Shown here: positions 26,701-34,310 of the stretch, one piece after another
Numbering within the stretch: the stretch's first letter is position 1
Layout of the letters: each line of letters opens with the position of its first letter
From: RYN-230 sp963814645
Lineage (GTDB): Bacteria; Actinomycetota; Actinomycetes; Streptosporangiales; Streptosporangiaceae
Reading direction: 5' to 3'
Assembly: GCA_963814645.1 (NCBI GenBank)
Contig: CAWFDX010000004.1
Span: 806,001-870,000, forward strand
Length of the DNA: 64,000 nucleotides
Program-made: the position numbers and the translations under genes
The notes under the pieces: model-generated
What the model was told of the DNA's origin: nothing
What the model saw: only the letters and a program-made list of their open reading frames with translations
The model's database searches: none

Positions 26701-26957
26701 TGGCCCTCGGCCTGGCCGATGTGGTCAAGGCTGAGGCCGGCGGGGTGGACCTGGACACCCTGTTCATCGACGAGGGGTTCGGCGCGCTGGACACCGACAC
26801 GCTGGACCAGGTAATGGCGGTCATCGATGAGCTGCGCGACCGGGGCCGGGTGGTCGGCATCGTCAGCCACGTGGCCGACCTGAAGGAGCGGGTGCCGGAA
26901 CGGCTCGAGGTGCGCCGCCTGCCGGATGGCTCCTCCACGGTCCAGGTAATCGCCTGA
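23724..26957 (+). CDS. sbcC: Exonuclease subunit SbcC (Rad50-like SMC ATPase)
   Basis: The 1077-residue ATPase partner of SbcD has Walker A GPTGAGKTT near residue 35, long Ala/Arg/Glu-rich coiled-coil arms and the zinc hook Cys594-PV-Cys597. The C-terminal ATPase lobe has the signature SLSGGETF and Walker B DTLFIDEGFGALD. ATP binding clamps DNA for SbcD cutting. An odd feature is a block of ten 7-residue repeats (residues 340-409) in the ascending arm. They are rich in Asp-Gln-Leu/Val and contain prolines, which is unlike a normal coiled coil. Confidence 0.94.
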   Translation: MRLSRLDVTAFGPYAATQRIDFARLSSSGLFLLDGPTGAGKTTILDAITFALYGGLAGTGAAEDRLRSHFAPPDAVPSVQLEFAVAGVTYRVSRVPEYQRPKKRGEGFTTEAAQVHLERREGAGWVSLTANKAEAGELITELIGLNRAQFTQVMLLPQGEFARFLQAADDERRVLLSRLFGTELYDGITSWLDQRRAAAQRDRAQARAAIDTAVSAAAEAAGLDGAARTELLALPAADRATRLKELSTELASHAAVTADGLELAAARTAELLAACERARQQSAVMTRLTTARDRLATHEAARGEHEDRAARLAAAQRAEPVRPLLAALADADQAAAAALDQLSPMLDQLSPPPGQLGAALDQVAAARAQLGLAPGHLGAAPDQVAAARVQLSPVPDQLGLGPDQLSPAPDGAALDGAAQGGTPLAEAARGEVAVDGAITAGVAAARDRAQVAEQDAAELQHLATAEAELPGRLATRDRLRQAAADTDQLVGSLEAVRQKLPERITALDEQLAAARLAGAGLAGLCEQQAAVRRRADAAARLASLEQRLAARDAALRDAVDTHQSLVDEHQRLMEARLAGMAAELASQLADGVPCPVCGSAAHPAPAPAGDGLVSAADVAAAAGRRDAGWTERSRLADEREALAGEVAACAAVADGGTEAGLATEAAALAGQLAAVEQAAADADRLAAELADCRAEQDRAGDGLRDAMAAAATAQAQAAAADGELTAVRQEVTAAAQGHPTVAARQAALRAAAAADRKLAAALDTLATARAEQAKAAQRAGQEAAARGFGQPDQARAALLSPAQQESLAAQVSAWTETLAALRAAIDADDLAGLDPAQADEVHAAARAAADALAHAEQAEQEARDAYQGWTGRAARLDQRLAELDVAQADADQLDEQTAPVISLAGLAKGMEGQRRVALTTYVLRHWFGQVVAAANVRLSAMSSGRYELRRTDEAGSRRERAGLTLAVIDRHTGAERSPRSLSGGETFYTSLALALGLADVVKAEAGGVDLDTLFIDEGFGALDTDTLDQVMAVIDELRDRGRVVGIVSHVADLKERVPERLEVRRLPDGSSTVQVIA
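24741..24950 (+). repeat. Ten-copy 21-bp in-frame tandem repeat inside sbcC
   Basis: Ten consecutive 21-bp units encode heptads such as DQLSPML, DQLSPPP, GQLGAAL, DQVAAAR, AQLGLAP, GHLGAAP, DQVAAAR, VQLSPVP, DQLGLGP and DQLSPAP. Units 4 and 7 differ by one base, indicating recent duplication. The period equals seven codons, so copy-number changes keep the frame. Confidence 0.92.
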
Positions 26958-27035
26958 GCGCGGACCGTTAGCACCGCTCGCCGCCCGGCGTTCGCCAGGC
27001 ACTATGCTGGTCCGCGCACGGCTGGGGACACCGAC

Positions 27036-27575
27036 TTGCGCTGGGGGATGAGGTTGAAGCTCGCGGAGTGGGGCCGGGCCGGGCTCAGGCAGGCCCGGGT
27101 GACCAAGGTGAGCGTCGCGGTGCTGGCCGCGCTGGTGCTCGCGGTGACCGCGGCGGGCACGGCGGCCGCGCTGACCACCCACCCGTCCCAGTCTCCGCTG
27201 GCCAGCCGGCACCGGCTGCCGGTCGCGTACAACGGCCTGGACGGCTGGCAGCACGGCCGGGCCCGGCTGACCGTGATCTACGTCGGCGGCACGACCGCGT
27301 TCCTGCGGATCCGGCACTGGTCGCGCTGGACCGGCACGTCCGCGGCCAGCCGGGGCACGCTGTGGGTGGACAACTGCAAGCCGGACTGCGCGTCCGGCCA
27401 CTTCCGCACCTACCCGGCCCAGGTCACCCTGTCCCGGGTGGCGGACCGGAAGGGCGTCCGGTTCTTCTCCCGGATGCGGCTGCGCTACCAGCACACCGGC
27501 CCGCGCTCCTACCGGTACCACTGGGGCACCTACCCCGGCGCCACCGTCCCCCTCTGGGTCGGCGGCCCCTCCTAA
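27036..27575 (+). CDS. Secreted or membrane-anchored hypothetical protein
   Basis: The product is 179 residues from TTG 27036 (GGGGA 7 bases upstream), or 175 from ATG 27048. An N-terminal basic region and a hydrophobic segment (about 25-47, VSVAVLAALVLAVTAAGTAAA) form a signal or anchor. The exported part has two cysteines close together (WVDNCKPDCASG) and a Tyr/Arg-rich beta-like C-terminus (RMRLRYQHTGPRSYRYHWGTYPG). The CKPDCASG signature recurs in actinobacterial proteins of unknown function that I remember only as a type. No enzyme motif is seen. Confidence 0.65.
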   Translation: MRWGMRLKLAEWGRAGLRQARVTKVSVAVLAALVLAVTAAGTAAALTTHPSQSPLASRHRLPVAYNGLDGWQHGRARLTVIYVGGTTAFLRIRHWSRWTGTSAASRGTLWVDNCKPDCASGHFRTYPAQVTLSRVADRKGVRFFSRMRLRYQHTGPRSYRYHWGTYPGATVPLWVGGPS

Positions 27576-27656
27576 CCCCCGCCTCCGCCCCCTCAGACCC
27601 AGCGCTCAACCACGCAGAAGTTTCACTCGTGCTCGCGGGCGGGGGTCTGGCAGCAC

Positions 27657-27715
27657 ATGAATGATTCGTTCACGCGCACCAGACCTGCACCAGACCACAT
27701 GACTGAATCGTTCAT
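27657..27715. repeat. Intergenic inverted repeat, copy 1 of a dispersed family
   Basis: ATGAATGATTCGTTCA (27657-27672) and TGACTGAATCGTTCAT (27700-27715) form arms that match at 13 of 16 positions, with a 27-nt loop. The left arm plus CGCGCACC matches the repeat at 38696-38719 at 19 of 24 positions. It lies in the 268-bp gap between the secreted protein and the arsR operon; the rest of that gap holds no gene. Confidence 0.65.
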
Positions 27716-27791
27716 GCGGTTGTAGGCGGGGCGGCTTCGCTACTGGCCTCGCCACGCGCGAGCGCAAGCCCCGGGCATAGGGTGCGCCGGT

Positions 27792-27835
27792 TTGACGTTG
27801 CCGTATATCCGTGCGATTGTACGGATATACGGAGG
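27792..27835 (+). promoter_or_regulatory. Promoter and 12-bp perfect palindromic operator of the arsR-permease operon
   Basis: CCGTATATCCGT (27801-27812) and ACGGATATACGG (27821-27832) are perfect 12-bp inverted arms around an 8-nt centre. TTGACG at 27792-27797 and GATTGT at 27815-27820 form a -35/-10 pair with 17-bp spacing, so the operator covers the promoter. The SD GGAGG (27831-27835) overlaps the right arm. This is the expected layout for autorepression by the ArsR protein encoded 9 bp downstream. Confidence 0.8.
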
Positions 27836-27843
27836 TGTGGCTG

Positions 27844-28215
27844 ATGTCCCCGCGTGATCATGATCATCCCGTTGACCAGGCCCGGGTGGCCGCGGCCCGG
27901 GCCGACGCGCTGTCCGTCGGCGACGCCGGGCGGCTGGCCGGCCTGCTCGGGCTGCTCGCCGACCCGGTGCGCTCGCGCATCCTGTTCGCCCTGGTCACCG
28001 CCGGTGAGCTATGCGTCGGCGACCTGGCTCTGGCCCTGGACGTGACCGAGGACCAGGTGTCCTACGGGGTGAAGATGCTGCGGCTGGCCGGTCTGGTCAG
28101 CTTCCGCAAGGACGGCCGCGTCGTGTTCTACCGGCTGAGCGACGGCTTCCCGCACCAGCTGCTCGAACACTGCCTACGCCAGCTGCTCACCATCGCCGTG
28201 CCGGAGGTGGAGTGA
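27844..28215 (+). CDS. ArsR/SmtB-family metal-sensing repressor
   Basis: The product is 123 residues from ATG 27844, 8 bases after GGAGG. The winged helix covers LAGLLGLLADPVRSRILFALVTAGELCVGDLALALDVTEDQVSYGVKMLRLAGLVSFRKDGRVVFYRL. GELCVGD is a variant of the metal-box ELCVCDL with one Cys kept, and a second Cys lies near the C-terminus (LEHCLRQLL). The N-terminus has DHDHP. This pattern is closest to Cd/Pb/Zn-type sensors, but the metal is not certain. It is coupled to the permease gene by a 1-base overlap and faces a 12-bp palindrome. Confidence 0.87.
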   Translation: MSPRDHDHPVDQARVAAARADALSVGDAGRLAGLLGLLADPVRSRILFALVTAGELCVGDLALALDVTEDQVSYGVKMLRLAGLVSFRKDGRVVFYRLSDGFPHQLLEHCLRQLLTIAVPEVE

Positions 28216-29414
28216 TGCGGGTGCTCGACGCGCTGGGCCACGCGCTGGGCGTGGCGGGCTCGATGACCTGGCAGATCACCTGGTCGCTGATCCTCGGCTT
28301 CACGCTGTCCGCGGTGGTCCAGGCGGTGGTCCGCCGGTCCACCGTGGTCCGGCTGCTGGGCAGCGACCGGCCCGCCGCGCTGGCCCGGGCCACCGGGCTC
28401 GGTGCGGCCTCCTCGTCCTGCTCGTACGCGGCGGTGGCGCTGGCCCGCTCGCTGTTCCGCAAGGGCGCCAGCTTCACCGCGGCCATGGTGTTCGAGATCG
28501 CCAGCACCAACCTGGTCATCGAGCTGGGCATCATCCTGGCCCTGCTGATCTCCTGGCAGTTCACCCTGGCCGAGTTCATCGGCGGCCCGATCATGATCGT
28601 CCTGCTGGCGGTGGCGTTCCGGCTGTTCGTCCGGGCCAGGCTGATCGACGCGGCCCGCGAGCAGGCCGACAAGGGCGTGGCCGCGTCGATGGAGGGGCAC
28701 GCCGCGATGGACATGAGCATCGCGTCCGGCGGGAGCTTCTGGCGCCGCCTGATCAGCCGGGAGGGCTACACCTCGGTCAGCCACATCTTCGTGATGGAGT
28801 GGGCCGCGGTTATCCGGGACGTGGTCATCGGCCTGCTCATCGCCGGCGCGGTCGGCGCCTGGGTGCCGGACTCGTTCTGGCAGCACCTGTTCCTGACCAG
28901 CCACCCGCTGGCCGCGCGGCTGTGGGGGCCGATCATCGGCCCGGTGATCTCGGTGCTCAGCTTCGTCTGCTCGATCGGCAACGTGCCACTGGCCGCGGTG
29001 CTGTGGAACGGCGGGATCAGCTTTGGCGGGGTGGTTTCGTTCATCTTCGCCGACCTGATCATCATCCCGATCCTGATCATCTACCGGAAGTATTACGGCA
29101 CCCGGATGATGCTGGTCCTGCTGGGCACGTTCTACGCGACCATGGTGCTGGCCGGGTACGCGGTCGAGTTCCTGTTCACCGGGCTGGGCCTGGTGCCGAC
29201 GCAGCGGGACGCGAAGGTGGCCGAGGTGGCCATCCAGTGGAACTACACCACCGTGCTCAACATCATCTTCCTGCTGCTCGCGGCGGTACTGCTGGTGCGC
29301 TTCTTCCGGACCGGCGGGCCTGCCATGCTGCGGATGATGGGCGGCAGCCCGGACGGGCACGAGGATCATGCGCACCCGGCGCACGCGCATGGCGTTCCCG
29401 AAGCCGGCCACTGA
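28215..29414 (+). CDS. Permease of the ArsP/YraQ (DUF318) family with histidine-rich tail
   Basis: The 399-residue inner-membrane protein has about eight hydrophobic helices in two halves. The family's cysteine/serine motif is seen as ASSSCSYAAVALARS, with a second Cys in SFVCSIGNVPLAAVLWNGG. ArsP members export trivalent organoarsenicals, while others in the family have unknown substrates. The cytoplasmic C-terminus is His-rich (GHEDHAHPAHAHGVPEAGH), consistent with metal binding. Co-transcription with the ArsR repressor makes metal or metalloid efflux the most likely role. Confidence 0.82.
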   Translation: MRVLDALGHALGVAGSMTWQITWSLILGFTLSAVVQAVVRRSTVVRLLGSDRPAALARATGLGAASSSCSYAAVALARSLFRKGASFTAAMVFEIASTNLVIELGIILALLISWQFTLAEFIGGPIMIVLLAVAFRLFVRARLIDAAREQADKGVAASMEGHAAMDMSIASGGSFWRRLISREGYTSVSHIFVMEWAAVIRDVVIGLLIAGAVGAWVPDSFWQHLFLTSHPLAARLWGPIIGPVISVLSFVCSIGNVPLAAVLWNGGISFGGVVSFIFADLIIIPILIIYRKYYGTRMMLVLLGTFYATMVLAGYAVEFLFTGLGLVPTQRDAKVAEVAIQWNYTTVLNIIFLLLAAVLLVRFFRTGGPAMLRMMGGSPDGHEDHAHPAHAHGVPEAGH

Positions 29415-29450
29415 CCTGGGCAGCTGCCTCATCACCGTATGTATGCATAG

Positions 29451-29467
29451 AGTGACTTAAAATCACT
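29451..29467. promoter_or_regulatory. AT-rich dyad before the hybrid kinase gene
   Basis: AGTGA (29451-29455) and TCACT (29463-29467) flank CTTAAAA, 8 bases before the start codon. It is one of the few AT-rich spots in the window and could be an operator or promoter element; no stronger support is available. Confidence 0.3.
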
Positions 29468-29474
29468 AGCGGGC

Positions 29475-31142
29475 ATGGGGGGCGCCATGGCCAGCGCGGG
29501 CAATGCGGAGCATGCGGCAGCTGAGCATGCGGCGGCGCAGGCAGGCCAGGGCGCGGCCGCGCTGGAACCGGACTTTGGCGCCATCTTCGAGGCCCTGCCC
29601 GGGTCGTTCCTGGTGCTCAGTCCCGACCTGGTCATCATGGCCGCCAGCGCGGCCTACCGGCGGGACAGCCGGGCCACCCGGGACGCACTGATCGGGCGGC
29701 CGATCCTGGAGGTGTTCCCGGACCGCCCGGACCCGGGTGGCCTGGTCACCCTGCGCGCGTCGCTGGACCGGGTCAGAACCAGCCACGAGCCGGACACGAT
29801 CGCGGTGCGGCGTTACGACCTCGGCCCGATCGGCGCCGAGCCGGACACCCGGTACTGGAGCCTGGTCAACGTGCCGGTGCTGGGCGCCGGCGGCCGGCTG
29901 GACTACCTCATCCACTGGCTCGACGACGTGACCGACCTGGTCGGCCGGGCCGGTGAGCAGGACTGGACCGTCCCGCCGCCGGGCGGGGCGGGCGCCCGGA
30001 CGGTAGCCGCGCTGCTGGCCCGGACCCGGGAGCTGCAGGAGGCCGACCGGGCGCTGGAGCTGGCCAACGAGGCGCTGCACGACGCCTACGACGCCAAGAA
30101 GGAGTTCGTCAACCGGCTCAGCCATGAGCTGCGCACCCCGCTGAACACCATGCTCGGCTTCGGCGAGCTGCTCAGCATGGACGACGTCAGTGCCCGGCAC
30201 CGCGAGTGGATCACGATGACGCTGCAGGCCGGCCGCCAGCTGGTGCAGCTGCTCGATGAGGTGGGCGACGCGGCGCGGCTCGAGGCGCGGACGCTGAGCC
30301 TGTCGCTGGGCGCGGTGCGGCTCGACGCGGTCATCGCCTCTGTACTGGACCTGGTCCGGCCGCTGGCCATGTCGTGTGGCGTGCGGCTCGCCCCGGCCCC
30401 CGCGGCGGACGGCACCGCGTTCGTCCGCGCCGACGAGCAGCGGCTCCGCCAGGTGCTGCTCAACCTGCTGGACAACGCGGTGAAGTACAACCACCCGGCG
30501 GGCTCGGTCGAAGTGACCGTGACCCGGCAGCCGGGGGACCGGTTCCGGATCTGTGTCGCCGATACCGGCCGCGGCGTCGCCGAGCAGGATCTCGACCCGA
30601 TGTTCCAGCCGTTCGAGCGGCTCGACGCGGCCCAGGCCGGGGTGGCCGGGACCGGGCTCGGCCTGGCCCTGTCCCGCGACCTGACCGAGGCGATGGGCGG
30701 CACCGCCGGGGCCATCCAGCGCGATGAGATCGTGCGCAGCCGCGCCTACAGCGCGCCGCGGACGGTGCTGTACGTCGAGGACATGGTGGAGAACCTGCGG
30801 CTGGTCGAGCAGATCCTCAGCCAGCGGCCGTCGGTGACCGTGCTGGCCGCCATGCTCGGCGGCGTGGCGCTCGACCTGGCCGGCCAGCACCGGCCGGACG
30901 TGGTCCTGCTCGACCTGAACCTGCCGGACATGGCTGGCGAGGCGGTGCTGGCCGAACTCCGGGCCAACCCGGCGACCTGCGACATCCCGGTGGTGATCCT
31001 CAGCGCGGACGCCACCGAGCGGCGCGCCGACCAGGCCCGGGCCGAGGGCATCCAGGCCTACCTGACCAAGCCCATCGACGTGCAGGGCCTGCTCCAGGCG
31101 CTGGACAACATCCTCGACGAGGCGCCCGGGCCGGCCCAGTGA
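29475..31142 (+). CDS. Hybrid sensor histidine kinase with PAS-like input and C-terminal receiver
   Basis: The 555-residue soluble protein has a PAS-like region (about 30-155, FGAIFEALPGSFLVLSPDLVIMAAS), then a coiled linker. The HisKA box is KKEFVNRLSHELRTPLNTMLGF, with the phospho-accepting His in SHELRTP. The ATPase has N-box LLNLLDNAVKYNHP, G1 VADTGRG and GTGLGLALSRDL. A receiver follows (about 430-545, VVLLDLNLPDM, with Lys in YLTKPI). The ATPase ends abruptly: after LTEAMGG the usual G2 loop and final strand are replaced by TAGAIQRDEIVRSRAYSAPRT. No membrane segment is present. ATG 29487 is an alternative start. Confidence 0.85.
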   Translation: MGGAMASAGNAEHAAAEHAAAQAGQGAAALEPDFGAIFEALPGSFLVLSPDLVIMAASAAYRRDSRATRDALIGRPILEVFPDRPDPGGLVTLRASLDRVRTSHEPDTIAVRRYDLGPIGAEPDTRYWSLVNVPVLGAGGRLDYLIHWLDDVTDLVGRAGEQDWTVPPPGGAGARTVAALLARTRELQEADRALELANEALHDAYDAKKEFVNRLSHELRTPLNTMLGFGELLSMDDVSARHREWITMTLQAGRQLVQLLDEVGDAARLEARTLSLSLGAVRLDAVIASVLDLVRPLAMSCGVRLAPAPAADGTAFVRADEQRLRQVLLNLLDNAVKYNHPAGSVEVTVTRQPGDRFRICVADTGRGVAEQDLDPMFQPFERLDAAQAGVAGTGLGLALSRDLTEAMGGTAGAIQRDEIVRSRAYSAPRTVLYVEDMVENLRLVEQILSQRPSVTVLAAMLGGVALDLAGQHRPDVVLLDLNLPDMAGEAVLAELRANPATCDIPVVILSADATERRADQARAEGIQAYLTKPIDVQGLLQALDNILDEAPGPAQ

Positions 31143-31166
31143 ACTCAAACCGGTGAGCTCAAACCG
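31139..31166. repeat. 14-bp tandem duplication containing the kinase stop codon
   Basis: GTGAACTCAAACCG (31139-31152, including the TGA stop) is followed directly by GTGAGCTCAAACCG (31153-31166) and a further GTGAGC. The copies differ at one base. Confidence 0.8.
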
Positions 31167-31173
31167 GTGAGCC

Positions 31174-31199
31174 CGGCCCCGGGCGTCAGCCCGGGGCCG
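31174..31199. terminator. Bidirectional hairpin terminator
   Basis: A perfect 11-bp stem (CGGCCCCGGGC with GCCCGGGGCCG) closes on GTCA between the convergent kinase and TetR genes. The TetR stop codon lies in the loop and right arm. Confidence 0.65.
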
Positions 31200-31806
31200 C
31201 CCGCGGCGGGAGGCCGCGGCGGAGCACTTGCAGCAGGTCGTCGAGCACGTCGTCGGGCACCTGGCCACCCGCGGTCCAGTCCGCCCAGCGCATCCCGATG
31301 AAGTTGCCGATCCCGGTGTACATGTACGCGATGACCTCGGGGTCGTACTGCGCGTCCACCTCACCGGCCAGTTGCGCCTGGCGCACCCCGCGGGCGTACC
31401 CCCGGGCCAGGTGCTCGTAGTACTCGCGGTACAGGCCGGGCGCCACGAACTCCGACTCGCGCACGATCCGGTCCATCCACGGCCGCTCGGACAGCATGTC
31501 GAAGAACGCACGGAACGAGGCCCGCTCCCGCTCCCGCTGGCCCGGCCCGGCCTGCTCGATGGCCTCCTTCATGGCCATCCGCAGATCGGCGTTGAGCTGG
31601 CGCACCACCGCGGTGAAGATCTCCGCCTTGGAGCCGAAATAGGCATAGAAACTGCCGGTGGCCATGCCGGCCCGGGCACAGATGCCGGCCACCGTGGTCC
31701 GCTGGTAGCTGCGCTCGCCGAACAGCGTCTCCGCGGCGGCCAGCAACCGCTCGGCCGGCGGCTGCCCACGATCATCGGGCAGCCGCCGGCTTGGTGCGAC
31801 GGCCAC
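31186..31806 (-). CDS. TetR-family regulator, likely of the liv-type operon
   Basis: The product is 206 residues from GTG 31806. The N-terminal helix-turn-helix reads LLAAAETLFGERSYQRTTVAGICARAGMATGSFYAYFGSKAEIFTAV, a standard TetR DNA-binding domain. The C-terminal ligand domain (about 75-200) is not specific to a named subfamily but resembles those near fatty-acid or amino-acid uptake genes. It is the last gene of a same-strand run of ABC transporter genes, 63 bp after the binding-protein gene. Two 14-bp palindromes in front of livG are the best candidate targets. Confidence 0.85.
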   Translation of the reverse strand: MAVAPSRRLPDDRGQPPAERLLAAAETLFGERSYQRTTVAGICARAGMATGSFYAYFGSKAEIFTAVVRQLNADLRMAMKEAIEQAGPGQRERERASFRAFFDMLSERPWMDRIVRESEFVAPGLYREYYEHLARGYARGVRQAQLAGEVDAQYDPEVIAYMYTGIGNFIGMRWADWTAGGQVPDDVLDDLLQVLRRGLPPRAAPG

Positions 31807-31869
31807 GCCTGCTACCCCCGTCCGGGTTCCGACACCGGGCCCGGCCTCAGCAGGCGCCCCGCGCGTATG

Positions 31870-33201
31870 TTAGGGCAACCCACTGGCCGGGGCGGCGGGC
31901 GCGGAGCCGGTGTAGGTGGAAACGGGGCTGGTCGCGGACGTGGTCGTGGTCAGCACCGGGCCTTCCTGCACGAGGACCCCGTTCTTGATCACGCCGATGT
32001 AGGCCCCGGTCATCCCGGAGTGCACGCTGGCCGAGTAGGCGTACGGCGCCACCGCCGGGCCCTGCGGCAGCCCGGCCTGGATCGCCTTGACCAGGTCTGC
32101 CCGGGTCGGGTTCCGGCCGGCCTTGAGCATGGCCTGGACGAACGTGTAGGCGACCGCCTCGCCATACAGCACGTTGCCGTCGAACGGCAGCTTCGGGATG
32201 TACGTGTCGTGGATCCTCTTGAACAGCGCGATCCAGGAGTTGCCGGTGTCACCCAGCGTAGGCAGGTAGCCGTCGGTGATGATGCCCTGGGTCAGCGCGT
32301 TGCCAGACACCTTGGCCCCGCCCTGCTTGGCGTACGCCTCGAGCAGCCCGGCCAGCGTGATGGGGTCGGACCCGACGTCCGACACGACATATGTCGGGCT
32401 GAAGCCGAGCTTGAGGCTGTTCAGCTTGAGCAGCGCGGTGAACGCGGGCACGCTGAAGGACACCACGACCTTGACCCCGGCCGCCTTGAGCGCGGCCACC
32501 TGTGGGCCGACGTTGATGTTGGTCGGGTCGTAGCTCTCCCGGCTGACCACGTCGGCCTTCGGGATCTCCATGTCGAGACCCTTCACGCCGTCCTTGCCGA
32601 ACTCGTCGTCCTGGTAGAAGTAGCCGATCTTCTGCCCGGCGAAGTGCTGCTTGATGTAGTTGCCGAGGATCTTGCCCTCGCGGACGTAGTCCAGCTGCCA
32701 GCCGAAGGTCTCCGGCAGGGTGGACGGGGCATTCCAGCATTCGCAGCCGGAGGCCACGAACACGTCCGGCACCTTCTCCTGGTTGAGGAACGGCGCCACC
32801 GCCAGGTGGGTGGGCGTGCCAAGCCCGTCGAAGATCGCGTACACGTTGTCCTGCAGCACCAGCTGCTTGACCACGGACACCGTGTCGGTCGGGTTGTACT
32901 GGTCGTTGAGGTACTTGTAGACGATCTTCCGCCCGTAGATCCCGCCGTGCGCGTTGACGTAGTCGAAGTAGGCGGTCGACGCGGGCGCGATCTCGTCGTA
33001 CCCGGGCGCGGCCACCCCGGTCAGGGGCTGGTGGCTGCCGATCGTGATGGTTTTCGCGGTGATGCCCGGCGCCGAGGCGGTCAGCGCGGAGCTCTTGCTG
33101 CCCGAGCTGGATCCGCCGCTTGAGCCGCACGCGCTGAGCACCAGCGCGACGGCCGCCGCGGCGGCGACGGCGGGCAGGCCGACCCGGTGAGATCTGTTCA
33201 T
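31870..33201 (-). CDS. ABC transporter substrate-binding lipoprotein (branched-chain amino-acid/Leu-Ile-Val type)
   Basis: The product is 443 residues from ATG 33201, which follows AGGAAGAAGGG and overlaps the livM stop by 4 bp (ATGA). A lipobox LVLSAC (about residues 20-25) anchors it outside the membrane. The mature part is a periplasmic-binding-protein type 1 fold (KTITIGSHQPLTGVAAPG, AYFDYVNAHGGIYGRKIVY, FLNQEKVPDVF, GYFYQDDEFGKDGV). The ligand is uncertain; members of this family also bind amides, urea or aromatic acids. It serves the permeases and ATPases encoded upstream. Confidence 0.88.
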   Translation of the reverse strand: MNRSHRVGLPAVAAAAAVALVLSACGSSGGSSSGSKSSALTASAPGITAKTITIGSHQPLTGVAAPGYDEIAPASTAYFDYVNAHGGIYGRKIVYKYLNDQYNPTDTVSVVKQLVLQDNVYAIFDGLGTPTHLAVAPFLNQEKVPDVFVASGCECWNAPSTLPETFGWQLDYVREGKILGNYIKQHFAGQKIGYFYQDDEFGKDGVKGLDMEIPKADVVSRESYDPTNINVGPQVAALKAAGVKVVVSFSVPAFTALLKLNSLKLGFSPTYVVSDVGSDPITLAGLLEAYAKQGGAKVSGNALTQGIITDGYLPTLGDTGNSWIALFKRIHDTYIPKLPFDGNVLYGEAVAYTFVQAMLKAGRNPTRADLVKAIQAGLPQGPAVAPYAYSASVHSGMTGAYIGVIKNGVLVQEGPVLTTTTSATSPVSTYTGSAPAAPASGLP

Positions 33202-34307
33202 ATCGACCCTTCTTCCTGGTGTTCGCTGGCTGAGTGTTCGCTGGCTGACGCGCGGGGCGGTTTGGCCGGCCCGGGGGAGGGCGGCGCGCCACCCTCCAGC
33301 CGGTCCCGGCCACGCCAGTGGGGGGCAGGCACCCGGGGAGCGGCCAGCCGGTACAGCCGGACCAACCCGCCCTGGATGCCGTCGGGAAATAGGAGCATGA
33401 CGACGACGAGCACGACGCCGTACGCGACGACCGGGATGTTGGACCCGGCCGAGCTGGACAGGCCGTGGCTGGTGGCCACGTCGGTCACGTAGGTGGGCAC
33501 CAGGACCAGCACGAGGCTGCCCCACACCGCGCCGGCCAGGCTGCCCAGGCCGCCGAGCACGGCCCCGGTGAGCAGCGCGACCGACAGGGTGAGCGTGAAC
33601 GCGCCGGGAGAGACGATCGACGTGGTCACGGCCAGCAGCACGCCGGCCAGGCCGGCGCAGGCTGCGCTGATCACGAACGCGAGCACCCGGAGCCGGGCCA
33701 CGTTCAGCCCGGCCAGCGCGGCGGCCACCTCGTCGTCGCTCGTCGCCCGCCACGACCGGCCCACCCGGCTGCGCGCCAGGTTGGCCAGCAGCACCAGGGC
33801 GATCAGCGCGCAGCCGCAGGTCAGCCACGCCTGCCAGCGGGTCAGCGGGAAGCTGGCGCCGAGGAACGCGGGCGTGTTAGCCACCACGGTGAGCCCCTGG
33901 TCGCCGCCGAACAGGCTGTTGTCGCTGAGCGCCACCGAGGGCAGCGCGACGGCCAGCAGCAGGGTGGCGCCCGCCAGGTACGGGCCGCGCAGCCGGGCCG
34001 CCGCCACCCCCACCACCGCGCCGCTGGCCGCGGTGATCACGACGGCGGCCAGCAGAACCGCGTACAGCGGCCAATGCCAGTGCAGCTGCAGCAGGGCGGC
34101 GGAGTAGGCGCCGATGGCCATGAACGCGCCGTTCCCGAGGGAGATCTGCCCGCTCAGCCCGACCAGCATGGTCAGCCCGGCCACCGCGACCACGTAGCAG
34201 GCGATCTCCGCGATCTGGTAGTCGCGGAACGGGTTCAGCCGGATGGTCAGCAGCACCAGGATCAGGCCGAGCACGACCGCGGCGGCCAGGTGCCGGAGCA
34301 GCGTCAT
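33198..34307 (-). CDS. livM: Branched-chain amino-acid-type ABC permease LivM
   Basis: The 369-residue membrane protein has about ten helices, the family motif LVGLSGQISLGNGAFMAIGAYSAALL, and a conserved LGGLGSLAGAVWGSLVLVLVPTY near the end. The C-terminal 50 residues are polar and carry a 15-bp direct repeat (ASEHSASEH). ATG 34307 starts 3 bp after the livH stop. Confidence 0.9.
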   Translation of the reverse strand: MTLLRHLAAAVVLGLILVLLTIRLNPFRDYQIAEIACYVVAVAGLTMLVGLSGQISLGNGAFMAIGAYSAALLQLHWHWPLYAVLLAAVVITAASGAVVGVAAARLRGPYLAGATLLLAVALPSVALSDNSLFGGDQGLTVVANTPAFLGASFPLTRWQAWLTCGCALIALVLLANLARSRVGRSWRATSDDEVAAALAGLNVARLRVLAFVISAACAGLAGVLLAVTTSIVSPGAFTLTLSVALLTGAVLGGLGSLAGAVWGSLVLVLVPTYVTDVATSHGLSSSAGSNIPVVAYGVVLVVVMLLFPDGIQGGLVRLYRLAAPRVPAPHWRGRDRLEGGAPPSPGPAKPPRASASEHSASEHQEEGSI

Positions 34308-34310
34308 CGG

